Shown here in pieces: positions 48,676 to 58,747 of a stretch of 64,000 nucleotides of DNA. Below the pieces are notes generated by a model that was given only the letters and a program-made list of their open reading frames with translations, ran no database searches and was not told the origin of the DNA. This stretch comes from Prorocentrum cordatum (taxonomy: Eukaryota > Sar > Dinophyceae > Prorocentrales > Prorocentraceae), in assembly GCA_963575745.1 (NCBI GenBank), contig CAUYUJ010000869.1:137501-201500 (forward strand), given 5' to 3'. How positions within the stretch are numbered: position 1 is the stretch's first letter; every line of letters begins with the position of its first letter. Both the position numbers and the translations under genes were made by a program.

Positions 48676-49390
48676 CTCGATCCTCCTCCTCCTCCTCCTC
48701 CTCCTCCTCCTCCTCCTCCTCCTCCTCCTCCTCCTCCTCCTCTTCCTCCACTCTTTCTCCTCATAAATAACTCCTCCCTTTCGCACCCCGAGGCCAGTTT
48801 TTAGGGCGGGCCGGCTGGGCGTTTCGCCTGAGACTTCCGCACCACTTATGACCCTGAAGCTGAAAAAGGTGACAACAGTTTCGCAGATGGAGAGCGGGCG
48901 GTTTTCAAAATGTGGCTCTCGCCTTAGCGCCGCGCCAATTCGTTTTTTAACAATTGCCAGAGCTTCACGGATTGAGGGCGGGTGGTTTTCAAAATGTGGT
49001 TCTCGCCTTAGCGCCGCGCGAATTCGTTTTCAAAATTGTAAGAACTTCACGGATTGAGGGCGGGTGGTTTTCAACATGTAGCGTTCGCCTTAGCGCCGCG
49101 CGCACTCGTTTGAACATTTGTACGAGCCTCACGGATTGAGGGCGGGTGGTTTTCAAAATGTGGCTCTCGCCTTAGCGCCGCGCACATTCGTTTCAAAGAT
49201 TTGCAGGAGATTCACGAATTGAGGGCGGGTGGTCTTCAAAATGTGGCTCTCGCCTTAGCGCCGCGCACAATTCGTGTCAAACATGTGCAGGAATTTCAGG
49301 GATTGAATGCTGGTGTTTCCAAAACGTGGCTCTCGTTTAGCGCCGCGCACAGTCTTTGTGAACGAATGCAAGAATTTCACATATTCCCAT
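48676..49390. repeat. Second module: CTC tract, conserved block and 82-bp satellite
   Basis: (CTC)n at 48680-48742 is followed by a block containing CTCCTCCCTTTCGCACCC, GGCGTTTCGCCTGAGAC and ACCCTGAAGCTGAA (48770-48870). 82-bp satellite units follow, with GGGCGGGTGG at 48976, 49058, 49140 and 49223. The order tract - block - satellite repeats that of 41215-41500. Confidence 0.85.
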
Positions 49391-49658
49391 GATCAGCGTA
49401 CCAAGATGGTGTATTGGAAAGATTCAGGATTATGCGGGTGCAACAATTATGTTGGATCGCGGTGTTGATATCAAAAAACGGTGTTATGGCACGATTCCGA
49501 ATCGCTAAAACGCAGCAGTCAGTTTGATACGTGGCGTTGAAATCCCGAGAACAATGTTTCGGCATGCTTCAGGATCTTCAAACGGTTGTCTTCGAACGAG
49601 GCAGTCCCTCAATGGAAATGAACCGTTGTAGGGGCCTATGAAGAGGGAGATTGGAGAG
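49391..49658. other. No gene recognised
   Basis: Lower-GC sequence between the satellite and the LTR of element 2; no feature is seen. Confidence 0.5.
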
Positions 49659-50000
49659 TCTTCCCTCTGAGAATCGGGGTTAGATGACAAAGGAAGTAAG
49701 ATCTCATGTTCACTCTGCTCAGGGAGAGCGGAGGCGGGATGAGACATTGATAAGACAGATATCCGCCAAGCTAAACCACTCGATCAGGAATAGGAAGGGA
49801 GGAGGAAGGCCGAGGACGGACGACGACGGATCGCCCGCGCGCCCCAGCGCGCTCCTTTCTCTCCTGCCAGCCGAGTTCGGCTGGTTTGAGCAGTAACACA
49901 GCTGCAGAAACGCAGCGTCAGTACACGCGGACAGTTCGTTGCACGCAATCTAAGTTATCTTCTAATTGAGTATCAGGCGGAGAGGAGCATATTTACTCCC
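49659..50000 (-). repeat. Element 2 3' LTR
   Basis: The 342-bp sequence is clearly related to the element 1 LTRs at both ends (TCTTCCCTCTGAGAATCGGG start and GGCGGAGAGGAGCATATTTA near the end) but diverged and longer in the middle, where a GCCAGCCGAGTTCGGCTGG inverted repeat (49867-49885) is present. The partner LTR is outside the window. Confidence 0.75.
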
Positions 50001-50125
50001 CCCGCGGCGGGCCGCGCAGAGCCCATCCAGCCACAGCACCCACAGCCTGTGCATACGCACAACCACCGGAGCCAACCCCGAAAAGCTTTTACGGCTCAAC
50101 GGTGGCTGCCAGGGGGCCAAGGGCC
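49997..50125 (-). promoter_or_regulatory. Element 2 purine tract and conserved 3' noncoding block
   Basis: The minus strand reads CCCGCCGCGGGGGGAG next to the LTR, identical to element 1. The 50060-50121 segment (ACAACCACCGGAGC ... CTCAACGGTGGCTGCCAGGG) matches element 1 5526-5587. Confidence 0.6.
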
Positions 50126-51231
50126 GAAGAGGCTCGACGTTTTAGAATATATAAATAGTTTCTCCCCGCTGGTCCGGCGCAGCCGACCAGTAGAAATGTC
50201 CGCGCCCATCACGCTTAGCGCGCGGGTAAAGTATTTGGCGCGCGCATGCCGCGGACGGAGTCGCGCGGGCCGCACTCGGTCGAGGCCCCCCCGCGGATTC
50301 GACGAACTCTCTCGCCTTGGCGGCGCCGGAGGCGGCGGGTTTGAAGTCGCCGATCCTCCCGTCTGTCCGTCCGCGCCACGTGGCGTGCGAGAACGCCCTC
50401 TCTCTCTGTCGTTATTTCCAACCTGTGCCGCCTCTCTCGGCGGAAAATGATGATTATGCTCCCACTTCGACAACCAGGTCCAGTAAGGCAAATTGTACCA
50501 ATCGTCGTCATTGAGCCACGTGATCCTGTCCCGGTGGAGGTGGTATCCGACGAAGATTCCATTCGCGTAGGTCGGGTAGGACTGGTTGGGGTCGTGTGCG
50601 GGGCGGTATCCTGCGGCGCTGCTGGCAGCATCTGAGGCAGCGCCTGCGGCAGCGTCCGCCGCCGCGGGCAGCGCAAGGCTAGCGGCATCATCGGCGGCCG
50701 CGGCAGAGGCATCATCCATGGCTGCATCGTGCGCGCGTTGGAAATCCGACCGATCCCTCGGGTCGGGATCTTGTAGGTCAGCGTCTCTGGTCGGCACGGC
50801 TGGGCCGGCGACAGAACGTGGGAAACCGATTGCCTCCTCAGACGCCTGGGCATCTGAGATGCCAGGTCGAAGAGATGGCGTGCGAGACAAAGGTCTTGCC
50901 TTTGGTCCGGCAGGCGCACGTGGCCCCACGATCTCGGCTTCGCCGTCGTGTTCAGGGTCATTGTCCCTACTGTTCATAAATTGCAATATATACTTCTGGC
51001 AGCAGTTGCTGCGGCGACACCATATAGACCGCCAGCAGTGCGGAAAGGGCCATCTTCCTTGTCCTGAAGATCGGCACCGGGGTCAGGATACTTTTCCTGC
51101 AGCCAAATTATGGCCTCGTGTATTACGGCACCGTGGCGACGGACGTCATTCTGTACTTTCCGGCCCATTTTGCGGGCCCATGTTTCTATAATGTCATCCG
51201 TCTCAACCGCCGCGCGAATACGGCAGTCCAA
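50096..51231 (-). CDS. Element 2 block H (two overlapping frames)
   Basis: The first part (50974-51231) has DCRIRAAVETDDIIETWARK and GPFRTAGGLYGVAAA. The second (50096-50986) has an Asp/Ala linker, YPTYANGIFVGYHLHRDRIT, WTWLSKWEHNHHF and a Ser/Arg/Gly-rich tail (RERGRSRTPRGADGQTGG). It corresponds to element 1 5703-6739. The shared features are the acidic-Trp segment and the basic tail. The frame break near 50980 is not at the same place as in element 1, so it is a private mutation. Function unknown. Confidence 0.6.
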
Positions 51232-51264
51232 GGCATATGCGTCGGTTCGTCTCTTTGACTCGAT

Positions 51265-52380
51265 CTAGTCGGTGCTCGCCATCTCGGGGCGAATGATTCG
51301 CCCCGGGTAACCAATAGAGTGGTTCTCTGATATAAAATAGCAAATTATCTCACGAATAATTTCGAAAATCCTTACGGGTCGAAGGCCCAGGTCCATGTTT
51401 TGTGTTGTTGCCAACCAATTGTCATCCACTATTTTCCTGATGATCGCCGGGATCACATAGTCCTCCGTTCCAGTCAGGGTGACCCTGCCGGGCGTAGTGG
51501 GGCTCGTTCCCGCGTGTTCAATTATGTAATGAGCGGCAACCTCACGAAGTTCGTTCCCGAACAATCTTATTTTCATCAGACGGTCCTCATGATGAGCGTA
51601 CACGTGTCCCTCGGGTCCTTCAAGTGTAAGGATTCCATCAATTATCGACGCGGCCTTAGGCCCGCTGATTACTTTGAGGTCCAGATCCATTTGTGTCTGT
51701 TCCCGTTTCCTCGCGGCTGAGCCAGAGGCATGTCGCAACGCTGGAACTATAAGACGATGGTCCCGAAACACGCCTACCCGTCTTGCAACGGAGTGTGAAC
51801 TGCGAGTCGGTCGCGCTCTAAAGTTGTTCTCCCAGGCGACCGGTAACCTCGCAGGAGGGTTGGTATTGTCGTCGTTGTTCCCAATCTCTTCAGGAGCAAC
51901 GCCAAACCATGACATGTCAAAATGTATGGCATCGTCGACTGTGGCAAGTGTAGGTACACAGAGGTTTCCTCTCCTCATGTTGTTGAACCATTGTGCCCAG
52001 CCAATCCTAAGTGTAATCAAGTCGTCAGGCTCATCAGACCAATGAAATGCTTGCAGTGCTGGGCAGGATCTGGCGCGAGCGTACTGATCAAAACCAGTCG
52101 CCCACAATTTTGGCCACCATTTGTTAATAGCCGGGGTTCGTCTGTGCACATTTGTGGCCGAATATTCTAGCCACGATATAAATCTCTTGACCAGAGGCCT
52201 TAAGTACTCAAAGAAAGGAGCATGTCGCGCCGGAGGCTGAGCCTCGGCGTTCGCTGGGATCCAAGCTGGAAGGTTTCCTTGCTGACCGTTGCCAAATATG
52301 GTGCCAGCAGCCGCCATTGTGGCAAAGTTGGTTTTCCATCTTCGCTCCTGCTGATTGTTGTTGGCGACGTTTTTTCGCAA
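51265..52380 (-). CDS. Element 2 blocks F (end) and G in one frame (371 codons)
   Basis: It contains FFEYLRPLVKRFISWLEY, WPKLWATGFDQYARARSC, NLCVPTLATVDDAIHFD, RLPVAWENNFRARPTRSSHS and GLRPVRIFEIIREIICYF. All are matched in element 1 but split there into two frames (7094-8341 and 6481-7419). This copy shows that F and G belong to one protein. No catalytic motif is recognised. Confidence 0.65.
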   Translation of the reverse strand: MRKNVANNNQQERRWKTNFATMAAAGTIFGNGQQGNLPAWIPANAEAQPPARHAPFFEYLRPLVKRFISWLEYSATNVHRRTPAINKWWPKLWATGFDQYARARSCPALQAFHWSDEPDDLITLRIGWAQWFNNMRRGNLCVPTLATVDDAIHFDMSWFGVAPEEIGNNDDNTNPPARLPVAWENNFRARPTRSSHSVARRVGVFRDHRLIVPALRHASGSAARKREQTQMDLDLKVISGPKAASIIDGILTLEGPEGHVYAHHEDRLMKIRLFGNELREVAAHYIIEHAGTSPTTPGRVTLTGTEDYVIPAIIRKIVDDNWLATTQNMDLGLRPVRIFEIIREIICYFISENHSIGYPGRIIRPEMASTD

Positions 52381-53614
52381 CGTTAGCAGAAACTCTCGCT
52401 TGTCTACTTATACGCGCCTCCATATATACACGACGATCCCATGGCAGAGATCCTTCGTCTTCCACAATTATCCAAATACCATGTGCCTCAAAGGATTGCG
52501 GGATAGTTTTGTATTTCCATGTCTGGGTCATGTAATCGTGTGATACCCTATATTTATATCGGCTTGGGCAATTACAGACGGGACAGTTGGCACAGACCGT
52601 CCTCGCCCAGTGGTAGCGGCAGCAAAGGAATCTCCCATCGTCATCCCATTGGGTAGATATGATTCGATCTTGAATTGGGGAATCCAATCTTCTTACTTCG
52701 TGGTCCCAATTAATAAGTAGTCTCTCGTCTGTGTTAACCCAGGCAATAATCGACGCGTTATCGAAGATGACCTCGTGCGATGATAATTCGCGGTCAAAGA
52801 GTACCGTCCAGCGCATCTGATTCCCTTGCCTTACAAATGAGACGGCTTTGTCGATGTCTGTAAATCTCGGTACCTCCCGGGATGCCAACGCCCCGTCTGG
52901 GCGCACTCTGCACGAGGAACGGGTGAGTACTCTGCCGGTGAAAACAAGGATAATATCCCATTGTTCGTGATTCTTGAGGTTGGGGAGACATGGCCAGAGG
53001 TGGCGTATGTCTTCCACGTTCAAGGTGCCCACCTTTGGGGGTTCCCCTTCCCGAGCCTGGTTGCCCATCGATACTGCGGTTCTTGCAATGGGCGCTTGTC
53101 CACATCTCCTTTGGCTTAGCCATGGAGGAAAATCCGAGGGGCCAGACAGAGTTGGGCAGTTATGCGCCGGAAGTAAACGCAATAAATCGTAATCTGCTGC
53201 ATGACACAGCCCGGAGTTGCCCTTTGGAAAGCAAACATTTCCACTCGTAGACTCCAAAAATGCCTGCCAACTCGCAATATGTAGAAGAGATCCGTGACTC
53301 CTGACTCGGCCAGGGTCGTATGGGACATACATTCTTTCAATCGAAGCGGTAAATGTAGAATGTCCCTGACATGCCCTATAGAATATTGGCATGGGCATTT
53401 CGCTTCCATTGATCTCTAGCAGAGATCTTTTATTGTGTTTGTCCCATAGGGCGTGAATCAGTGTTCCAGCAATCTCGGGGCTGTCTTTGTGGGAGATCCC
53501 CAGGACATCAATTGTCCCTGCCGGCAACGCAGCTAAGCTGTGCGCAGCCAAGGCGTACGATTGGAAAGTAAATCCATCATCATATAACTTCTGTACAAGG
53601 TCCCCAAAATAGAC
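52208..53614 (-). CDS. Element 2 block E second half (Tpt1/KptA-like) and block F start
   Basis: The frame after the TAG contains VYFGDLVQKLYDDGF, PIFYRACQGHSTFTASIERM and VRSHGSLLHIASWQAF. The RACQGHS heptapeptide is exactly the type of signature seen in tRNA 2'-phosphotransferases, and the HG-x-L-L-H about 25 residues later sits where those enzymes have HGT. It continues without break into block F, with GRFLCCRYHWARTVCANCPV then C and YKYRVSHDY, a candidate zinc site. Element 1 has the same order with QGLS in place of QGHS. Confidence 0.65.
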   Translation of the reverse strand, partial: VYFGDLVQKLYDDGFTFQSYALAAHSLAALPAGTIDVLGISHKDSPEIAGTLIHALWDKHNKRSLLEINGSEMPMPIFYRACQGHSTFTASIERMYVPYDPGRVRSHGSLLHIASWQAFLESTSGNVCFPKGNSGLCHAADYDLLRLLPAHNCPTLSGPSDFPPWLSQRRCGQAPIARTAVSMGNQAREGEPPKVGTLNVEDIRHLWPCLPNLKNHEQWDIILVFTGRVLTRSSCRVRPDGALASREVPRFTDIDKAVSFVRQGNQMRWTVLFDRELSSHEVIFDNASIIAWVNTDERLLINWDHEVRRLDSPIQDRIISTQWDDDGRFLCCRYHWARTVCANCPVCNCPSRYKYRVSHDYMTQTWKYKTIPQSFEAHGIWIIVEDEGSLPWDRRVYMEARISRQARVSANVAKKRRQQQSAGAKMENQLCHNGGCWHHIWQRSARKPSSLDPSERRGSASGATCSFL

Positions 53615-54852
53615 CTAGCCTCCTGACGATCTAGCATAGTCCGAACAGTGCCTCGCGATGTATACAGCACATTGGCCCATTATTCTGGCCGAATCATCCG
53701 CTCGGAAACTCATGCCACTCCAGGTGTCCGAACTGCCTAAGACAGCTGGGTTCTCATCGTCATCTTCTCCAATTATGAGTGGCCTCAAGCATGCAGAGGC
53801 GCCTGGAGAAAATCCATCAGGACAGTCATCGGAATAAAATTCGGCTCTCATATAATCCCTTGCGTACTCGAAAGATCCGTCATCTTGATTAAGACCGGCT
53901 AATATTGCAAAGATTGAATCTTCCACAAATTCTGCCATGCATCTAAGCGTAATTCCCGATCGTTTACGAATGGCTTCGACGTTAGGTGGTACAGGGCCAG
54001 TAATATGGGCGTCCTGGAGCATCTGCTTCAGAGGCGCAGGCGTAGCCTGAAGTATGCGATAGCGCTCATCTGTTGTCACATACAATCGTTTCTCTTTAAA
54101 TTCAGCAGCATGCCCTACCATTACATCTCGGCCCCCATCGTAAGGGTCCGTGTAGCGCGGTCGCCCCTGCCTTTTGTCTGGGGTAGGCGGAAGGCACAGC
54201 CTTCGGAACATATTCGTAGACGCCGGTCCATTTGGAAAAGTTTCATCATACATTGATTCCAGAAAATGAGGGTCTTTCTCGTATGGATACTCTGAACATG
54301 AGTCGTCCGATTCTACTTCCATATCTTGTGCTTCCGGGTGGCCTGAGGCCCCCGGCGGCGGTGGAGCTCTGTTTTTTGGAACATGTTTTGTCCCATCATC
54401 GTTAATATGTGATGCTCCCTCGTCCGACGGCACTCGTGTCGGACTCGATTGCTCACCTGGTGCATCACGACGGCTCTCTTGTTCCGCTCCAGCTGAGCCG
54501 GGCGGAGGTGCAGGAAGAGTAGGCACTCTGATCCCACTACCAGAGCCTTCTGCCCTTTTGCGTCGTGACCATCGAGGTCCGTCCGCTATCATCGGATTGC
54601 GGACAAAGTTTCTGTCCACTTCAAAAGTTGTTCTACAATAGCATTTGCAAAGTCATTCCACGCCGGGGAATGCGCGTTTAGCTGATCCAGCTCGTCTGGT
54701 ATACTTATTTCGTAAATGTCTTTTGCTGCCTTGATGTGCGATGCAGCAGCAACTCTGAACTTTTTCATCAGAGCAGTGTTGTCCTGAGCGTCATCTGCTC
54801 TCGATTGGAGCCCTCGCAAGTGATAAAAGAAGTCTTTTTCCTTTCTCAACAC
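53615..54852 (-). pseudogene. Element 2 block E first half, ended by a TAG in the Tpt1-like domain
   Basis: After a short helical start (54589-54852, frameshifted), the frame 53615-54619 has an acidic linker, VMVGHAAEFKEKRLYVTTDE, GPVPPNVEAIRKRSG and CAVYIARHCSDYARSSGG. The next codon is TAG (53615-53617), where element 1 has TGG for the Trp of GGWVYFGDL. Homology continues in the same frame after the stop, so a single TGG-to-TAG change cuts an otherwise open block E. The Arg-His pair of Tpt1-like enzymes is in YIARHC. Confidence 0.7.
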
Positions 54853-55643
54853 TGAACTGTCATTAAGATGGTAGTGAAGTCATCATCTCCTTCCAAGTCA
54901 GCAGGTGAACACAGAGATAAATGCCCCCCGTCCGACTGAGCCGTGGGGCTAACGTCGCGCATGTTCTGTGCATTGTCGTTTCCATCTCTTTCAGGAACAC
55001 CAGCGTCGTCAGAGGCCGCCTTCGCCTCTGTAGGTGTAGCATGCGCGGGCCGTGATCGTTCACCCACGGGACCGCCATCGCCGCAAGGCGGGTCGTCCCG
55101 GAGCCTGGTCCAACTGGGCGCCTGCTTGGGAGGTGCTTGCTCAGAGCGAAGCTCATCTGTCTGATGGCTCCGAGTAGCGGACGAGGAGCCAGGGATGTTG
55201 GCTCTGGCAAATATTTTCAATTCTGACGGAGGATCAGCAACGCTCGGCCTCCAAGGTCTACTACCAACTGCATCTGGGCCACTCGACTTAGCCGGTGACT
55301 GGGCAGTCACGGGCGTAGCCGGATCTCCATCATACCGTGGCATCTTCGCTGGCGGCCGACCAAAGTTCTCCGGCCTGGGGTCGGTCCTCGGGGGAGGAGC
55401 CTTCTTGGTAGAAACTTCCTTCGCGGGTGGAGCGTGCGTCTGCCTAGTAACATTCGGCCACTGTTCTGGAGGACTCGATGAAGTACGAGTCGCTGGCGGG
55501 GCCTTCTTGGCAGGAATCTCTTTCGGTCCACCAGGGCGAGGAGGAACAGGGGGCCGACTAGCCGCCCTCGGGGGCGGAGCCTTATAGGCCCTCTCGGGCT
55601 TCGCAGGCGCCCTTCCAAGATCAGGAAAGTCCTTACTGTCCAT
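54846..55643 (-). CDS. Element 2 Pro/Lys-rich tail of block D
   Basis: The 265-codon low-complexity frame begins DSKDFPDLGRAPAKPER. Element 1 has FTPEDFPPLARPRPPAE at the same place. It is rich in Pro, Ala, Lys and Ser, with PAKEVSTKKAPPPRT-like repeats but no exact array. It is a linker joining D to E. Confidence 0.55.
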   Translation of the reverse strand: MDSKDFPDLGRAPAKPERAYKAPPPRAASRPPVPPRPGGPKEIPAKKAPPATRTSSSPPEQWPNVTRQTHAPPAKEVSTKKAPPPRTDPRPENFGRPPAKMPRYDGDPATPVTAQSPAKSSGPDAVGSRPWRPSVADPPSELKIFARANIPGSSSATRSHQTDELRSEQAPPKQAPSWTRLRDDPPCGDGGPVGERSRPAHATPTEAKAASDDAGVPERDGNDNAQNMRDVSPTAQSDGGHLSLCSPADLEGDDDFTTILMTVQC

Positions 55644-55914
55644 TGAAAATTGAATGCCGGGCGGCTTAGCCGCTGGCTGCAGTTTCTCGCCCCCTTCAGC
55701 TGCCCTCTCTTTCTCCTTTGTATTTTGCTCGACCAGCTGAACTGATCTATTCGAGGCCTCGCCCCTATGTATGGGGTGAATCTTGGTCAGCCTGACTCCT
55801 TTGTCTTGGAGCCACGGCCAAATATCATCGTATTTTTCTTCGTCTGTTTCGCCTTCCCCCCTAGGGGGGCGCGCCCTTTTGCCAGTCGAATGAGGTCAAG
55901 CCAGGGACCCAAGC

Positions 55915-57448
55915 CTATTGAGCATCGCGGACTTTGTCCGTGTGCAGGGTCCGTTCTGGGGCTCGGTACCTCTCAAATTCAAAGTCCACCTCCAAATTCC
56001 ATCCTTTATCTCTGGCAATATGCAGCACATGCGTACATGCTTGGGTAACCCATATGGCAGCTGCAGTCCAATGATAAAGCCTCAAGTCGTATAAAACGTC
56101 AGTCTCTGGATTGCTCACGTATTGAGTCGGTGATCCTCTAATGGATTTGGTCGTCTTGGCATAGTAGACAATCTCGGCCGTAACCCAGATGCCGTCACCA
56201 AAGGTCTCCTCCGCGATGGAGTAGGTGGTGTGTGTGCTGAGGTTTTCAGTACATGGGAACGAATACACCCCAACTGCATTTGTCTTCACGCTTCCGCCGC
56301 ATTGAGGATTTGACGGAAGCAATTGATGCCCCTCCAAAATAGCATGAAGCGTCGACACTGACGTACCATGCGACTGCTTTGTCCAGCTGGTGGATGGGTC
56401 TGAGACCTCCGCACGCTTTTCTTTTGTCAGGAAGAAAGGCAACGCTAATTCAACGCAGTGGGCTTTACCCGCATTATGGGATGTCAACCTCAAATCTGCC
56501 CAATTCAAGCGATCGGCCACGGTGGCATTCAGCGTTCGTATCGACCTGTCTGCTTTGATCCTGAAGAAGCGAGCCCAATTTGGCACTAGATAGTTCGCGG
56601 TCATCGGTGGAACCCTCGTCGTTGGCTGAAGCATCTGGTGGGCAAGCCGCACTGGGCTACTCGCGTCTTTTAGGATCATTTTCCGTTCTAAGCTGCAAGG
56701 TGGATCTCTTCCCTCGGCGACCTCAGCAGCTCGCCCCTCTTCGCCTGGGCATGCGTTTAACGGCATCATGTCCCGGCGAAGTTTGCTGCTGGCGACCGGC
56801 GACCGTGAATGGGCAGAGGACGTCACGACGAGCAACCTCACCCGTCTTTGCGTCTTTCATCGGCAGGTTCTGTATGTGCTGATATTCCTTATGGATCGGC
56901 CACAAATATTCTTCCTCTCCAGGATATCCTTCTTTCGGCCTCTTTGGAAACTTGCTCTTTTGCCGTTTACTAATCAAAGTCAGCCTACCCTCGGGACAGC
57001 TTTCACGAATGCTCCTTTCAGCTGTTTCCCCGGGGGCTTCGATATCCTTAACATCGGTCGCAGGAGCCAACATGGGAGCGCGCGGCGACTGGGCCGTCAT
57101 TGCGCTAGAACCAGAGCCCGTTCTGGCTGAGCCGACGGGTTTTGCCTTGTCAGTCGCGACACCAGTTCCGGGCTGGCCGGTCGTCAAAACTTTAATAGAT
57201 ACGGGGATCGCGATGCCCCCTGGTGTTGCACTGCTCGCCGCAACGGCTAAGCCGCTCGGCGCCGCCGTCGGTGCTGCTTCATTGAGTTCCTTGCGTACGG
57301 CACGCATTGGCTCATCATTCTGGACCCCCTCAGTCGCTGGTCTCTGCGTCTTCCCCCTCGGCGGCATTCCCGGACAGAATACTTTTCCTCGGGGCAAAAA
57401 ATAAGCATCATCTTCCCATGGGAAGAAGGCCTCATAGACACCTCCCAT
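55915..57448 (-). CDS. Element 2 block D: ADP-ribosyltransferase-like (HGT) domain, two frames
   Basis: The N-terminal frame (56723-57448) has GVQNDEPMRAVRKEL and YPGEEEYLWPIHKEYQHI. The second (55915-56841) has NWARFFRIKADRSI, LALPFFLTKEKRAEV, WTKQSHGTSVSTLHAILEGH, NAVGVYSFPC, TTYSIAEETFGDG and LRLYHWTAAAIW. His-Gly-Thr, the G-V-Y, the second Tyr and F-G-D-G are all shared with element 1, although the surrounding sequence has diverged, which suggests these residues are constrained. The ADP-ribosyltransferase fold is an inference. Confidence 0.55.
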
Positions 57449-58490
57449 TTTAAGGAAGTCTTTAAACTCATCTGAATAGAACGAATACCTGGCACTGCCT
57501 CCAGTTCCATTCGCAACGACAAGGAATTATTCGTCGTCCAGTTTTCTATACATGGGAGCGTTCCAAGTACTGACCTGGGGATGTTACCTTCTGTGGGGGA
57601 CCAGTCCTGCCAATGCATGATAAGATCTTGGACTTTCGCCTCCTGTTTGGCGTGCATACCCTCCCTCGCAGGACAGGTTACGCGACCTTCGCCGACGGCT
57701 GAGCCGCCGGCAGGTTGACAAAAAAATAGCACGGCCAGCTTGGCCGATATAACCATGTATTCGACACACAAATCCGCGGCAAGGTCATTTCGGGATTTTC
57801 CCCCGTCAAAAACTTGATAGTCATCATGTGAAGCACAGAAATGGAAAGCATCATCGTTGCGGTGCCTCAGCTGGCGATATAGGCTGACACCGTCGAGAAT
57901 CATTATTCAGGGGAACAACCCTATCGATTGAGAGTGTTCAATCCGACGGTTCATCCTGGCTCGGACCATGGTGGCAACATCATCCCACATTGGGCCGACG
58001 CCGTCATCACCTATTTGCCAACACGTCGAGTCCCCGCCGACATACATTATGTCGATAGTCCCCTGTTGGGACCGTTTCGTTATGTCGTCGATCAAATCCA
58101 CGGCATCCTTTATCATCTGCCTGAGACTCCCTGCGAAAGTAAAAGGGTTCTCAGTTCTTTTGACTCCACTGCCTACTCCGTTCAATTTGCCCGATTGGTC
58201 AACGATGTCGTTGAGATTCCAGAAAGTGAAACGAATTGGGGCGGTTGTCCCTTCATTATAATACCATTGTTCGCCCCATTGAAACTTCGCGGAGTCTGCG
58301 GCAATGCCGTTGAGTAGTGCTCCACTTTTAGCCGACTGTGCGCTTCCAAATACCAAATTTCGCATGTTAAATTCAGGCATGAGGCTCGGCTTAGGCGCCC
58401 CTGATGCGTCCTTGAACGTACTTGTGGAGTCAGTCACGATGTGTACGGAACATGACCAACTACGATAATGGCAGTTTTTTCATCTTGGTT
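57247..58490 (-). CDS. Element 2 block C: possible SGNH-hydrolase-like domain, two frames
   Basis: Frame 57907-58437 begins within VHIVTDSTSTF and continues with IRFTFWNLNDIVD and DIMYVGGDSTCW. Frame 57247-57903 has ILDGVSLYRQ, RNDDAFHFCASHDDY and LAVLFFCQPAGGS. The break is a single stop/frameshift near 57905 between PR and MILDG; element 1 reads straight through (HPRIMILDG). The conserved (T/S)DST, GGD and DxxH residues are discussed under element 1. Confidence 0.5.
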
Positions 58491-58747
58491 AGAGGCCGGA
58501 AGAAATCCGCCACGGGTTTCCCCGTGGCTAACATAGTGGCGAGGTCTTCTCCGGCGAATGGAATCCACGAGTGACCATGGACCTCGGCGATCTTTGTAAT
58601 CGCCTGGCATTTTTCGGCAAAATCCAGGTTAGCCGACCAGAATCTCAATTTGGGGTCCGTGACCTCGATATAAAGGTCCAGGATTTCATCTACTATTACT
58701 CGCCATTCATCCCAGGGAGGCGGAGCTCGCCCAAAGCTCCCTTTCAT
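58460..58747 (-). CDS. Element 2 block B'
   Basis: An unbroken 95-codon frame with EILDLYIEVTDPKLRFW, VHGHSWIPFAGEDLATML and FFRPLTKMK, matching the frameshifted copy of element 1. It joins B to C. Unassigned. Confidence 0.6.
   Translation of the reverse strand: MKGSFGRAPPPWDEWRVIVDEILDLYIEVTDPKLRFWSANLDFAEKCQAITKIAEVHGHSWIPFAGEDLATMLATGKPVADFFRPLTKMKKLPLS

Noticed and set aside
55295-55310. GTGACTGGGCAGTCAC as a member of the three-base-loop hairpin family
   Set aside because: Arms are 7 bp but the loop is two bases (GG), so it does not fit the family; kept apart from the counted sites.
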